Below, in pieces: positions 5,578-5,658 of a stretch of DNA of 5,658 nt. A program made the position numbers and the translations under genes. The stretch covers positions 1-5,658 of the forward strand of contig JAIVHA010000242.1 in the NCBI GenBank assembly GCA_020201295.1, in the 5' to 3' direction. This stretch comes from Lysobacteraceae bacterium. GTDB taxonomy: Bacteria > Pseudomonadota > Gammaproteobacteria > DSM-19610. The notes beneath the pieces were generated by a model. It had not been told where the DNA came from. It saw nothing but the letters and a program-made list of their open reading frames with translations, and did not search any database. Within the stretch, counting starts at the first letter, position 1, and every line of letters starts with the position of its first letter.

Positions 5578-5658
5578 TCATGCCACGACCACCTCACGGA
5601 ACATGCCCGCGTCCATGTGATAGAGAATATGGCAGTGCCAGGCCCAGCGGCCGAGCGC
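5578..5658 (-). CDS. copA: CopA/PcoA-type multicopper oxidase, C-terminal end (partial)
   Basis: Only the final 26 codons and TGA are in the window; the gene continues past the right edge. They encode GRWAWHCHILYHMDAGMF followed by REVVVA. H-C-H-x3-H-x3-G-M is the last copper motif of multicopper oxidases: the Cys and flanking residues bind the type-1 copper, the two His beside the Cys reach the trinuclear site, and the Met is the axial type-1 ligand. The REV-V-A ending and the copB gene directly after it fit the CopA/PcoA branch, a periplasmic Cu(I) oxidase or copper-binding protein. The stop codon overlaps a possible ATG of copB. Confidence 0.93.
   Translation of the reverse strand, partial: ALGRWAWHCHILYHMDAGMFREVVVA

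Overview
This GC-rich window carries one functional theme: a copper-resistance cluster in which every supported gene lies on the minus strand, so transcription runs from the right edge to the left. The protein families (CopA-type multicopper oxidase, CopB outer-membrane protein, a CPH-type copper ATPase, a Met-rich periplasmic protein) and the strong Shine-Dalgarno sites point to a Gram-negative proteobacterium. A gammaproteobacterium is my best guess, from protein style only. No regulator, integrase, transposase or RNA gene is visible, so chromosomal island versus plasmid cannot be decided here.

Layout in transcription order. (1) 5658-5578: the last 26 residues of a CopA/PcoA-type multicopper oxidase, with the type-1 copper motif HCHILYHMDAGM. 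(2) 5548-4628: CopB/PcoB outer-membrane copper protein, coupled to copA. (3) 4528-4106: a secreted protein of about 140 residues with a BamE/SmpA-like look. (4) 3931-3476: a Met-rich secreted protein (about a quarter Met) with three 9-residue repeats. (5) 3460-3128: a small thioredoxin-fold protein of the T-C-S-H-R-P type whose 5' end is unclear; a well-placed ATG and ribosome site lie in another frame and join it only if one T of a T5 run is skipped. (6) 3039-2866: a 57-residue single-pass membrane protein that simple ORF length cut-offs would miss. (7) 2596-119: an 825-residue CopB-type (P1B-3, CPH) copper ATPase with an N-terminal HMA-like domain that has lost its Cys pair and a His-rich linker. 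Left of it, 118 bases hold no certain gene.

How they may work together (inference from families): the ATPase moves copper across the inner membrane; the Met-rich protein and CopB bind copper in the periplasm and outer membrane; CopA oxidises or sequesters Cu(I). The thioredoxin-like, BamE-like and small membrane proteins are of unknown function and are the less explored part of the cluster. Gaps at 2597-2865 and 3932-4105 are the likeliest places for internal promoters; the first holds a perfect 7-4-7 inverted repeat.
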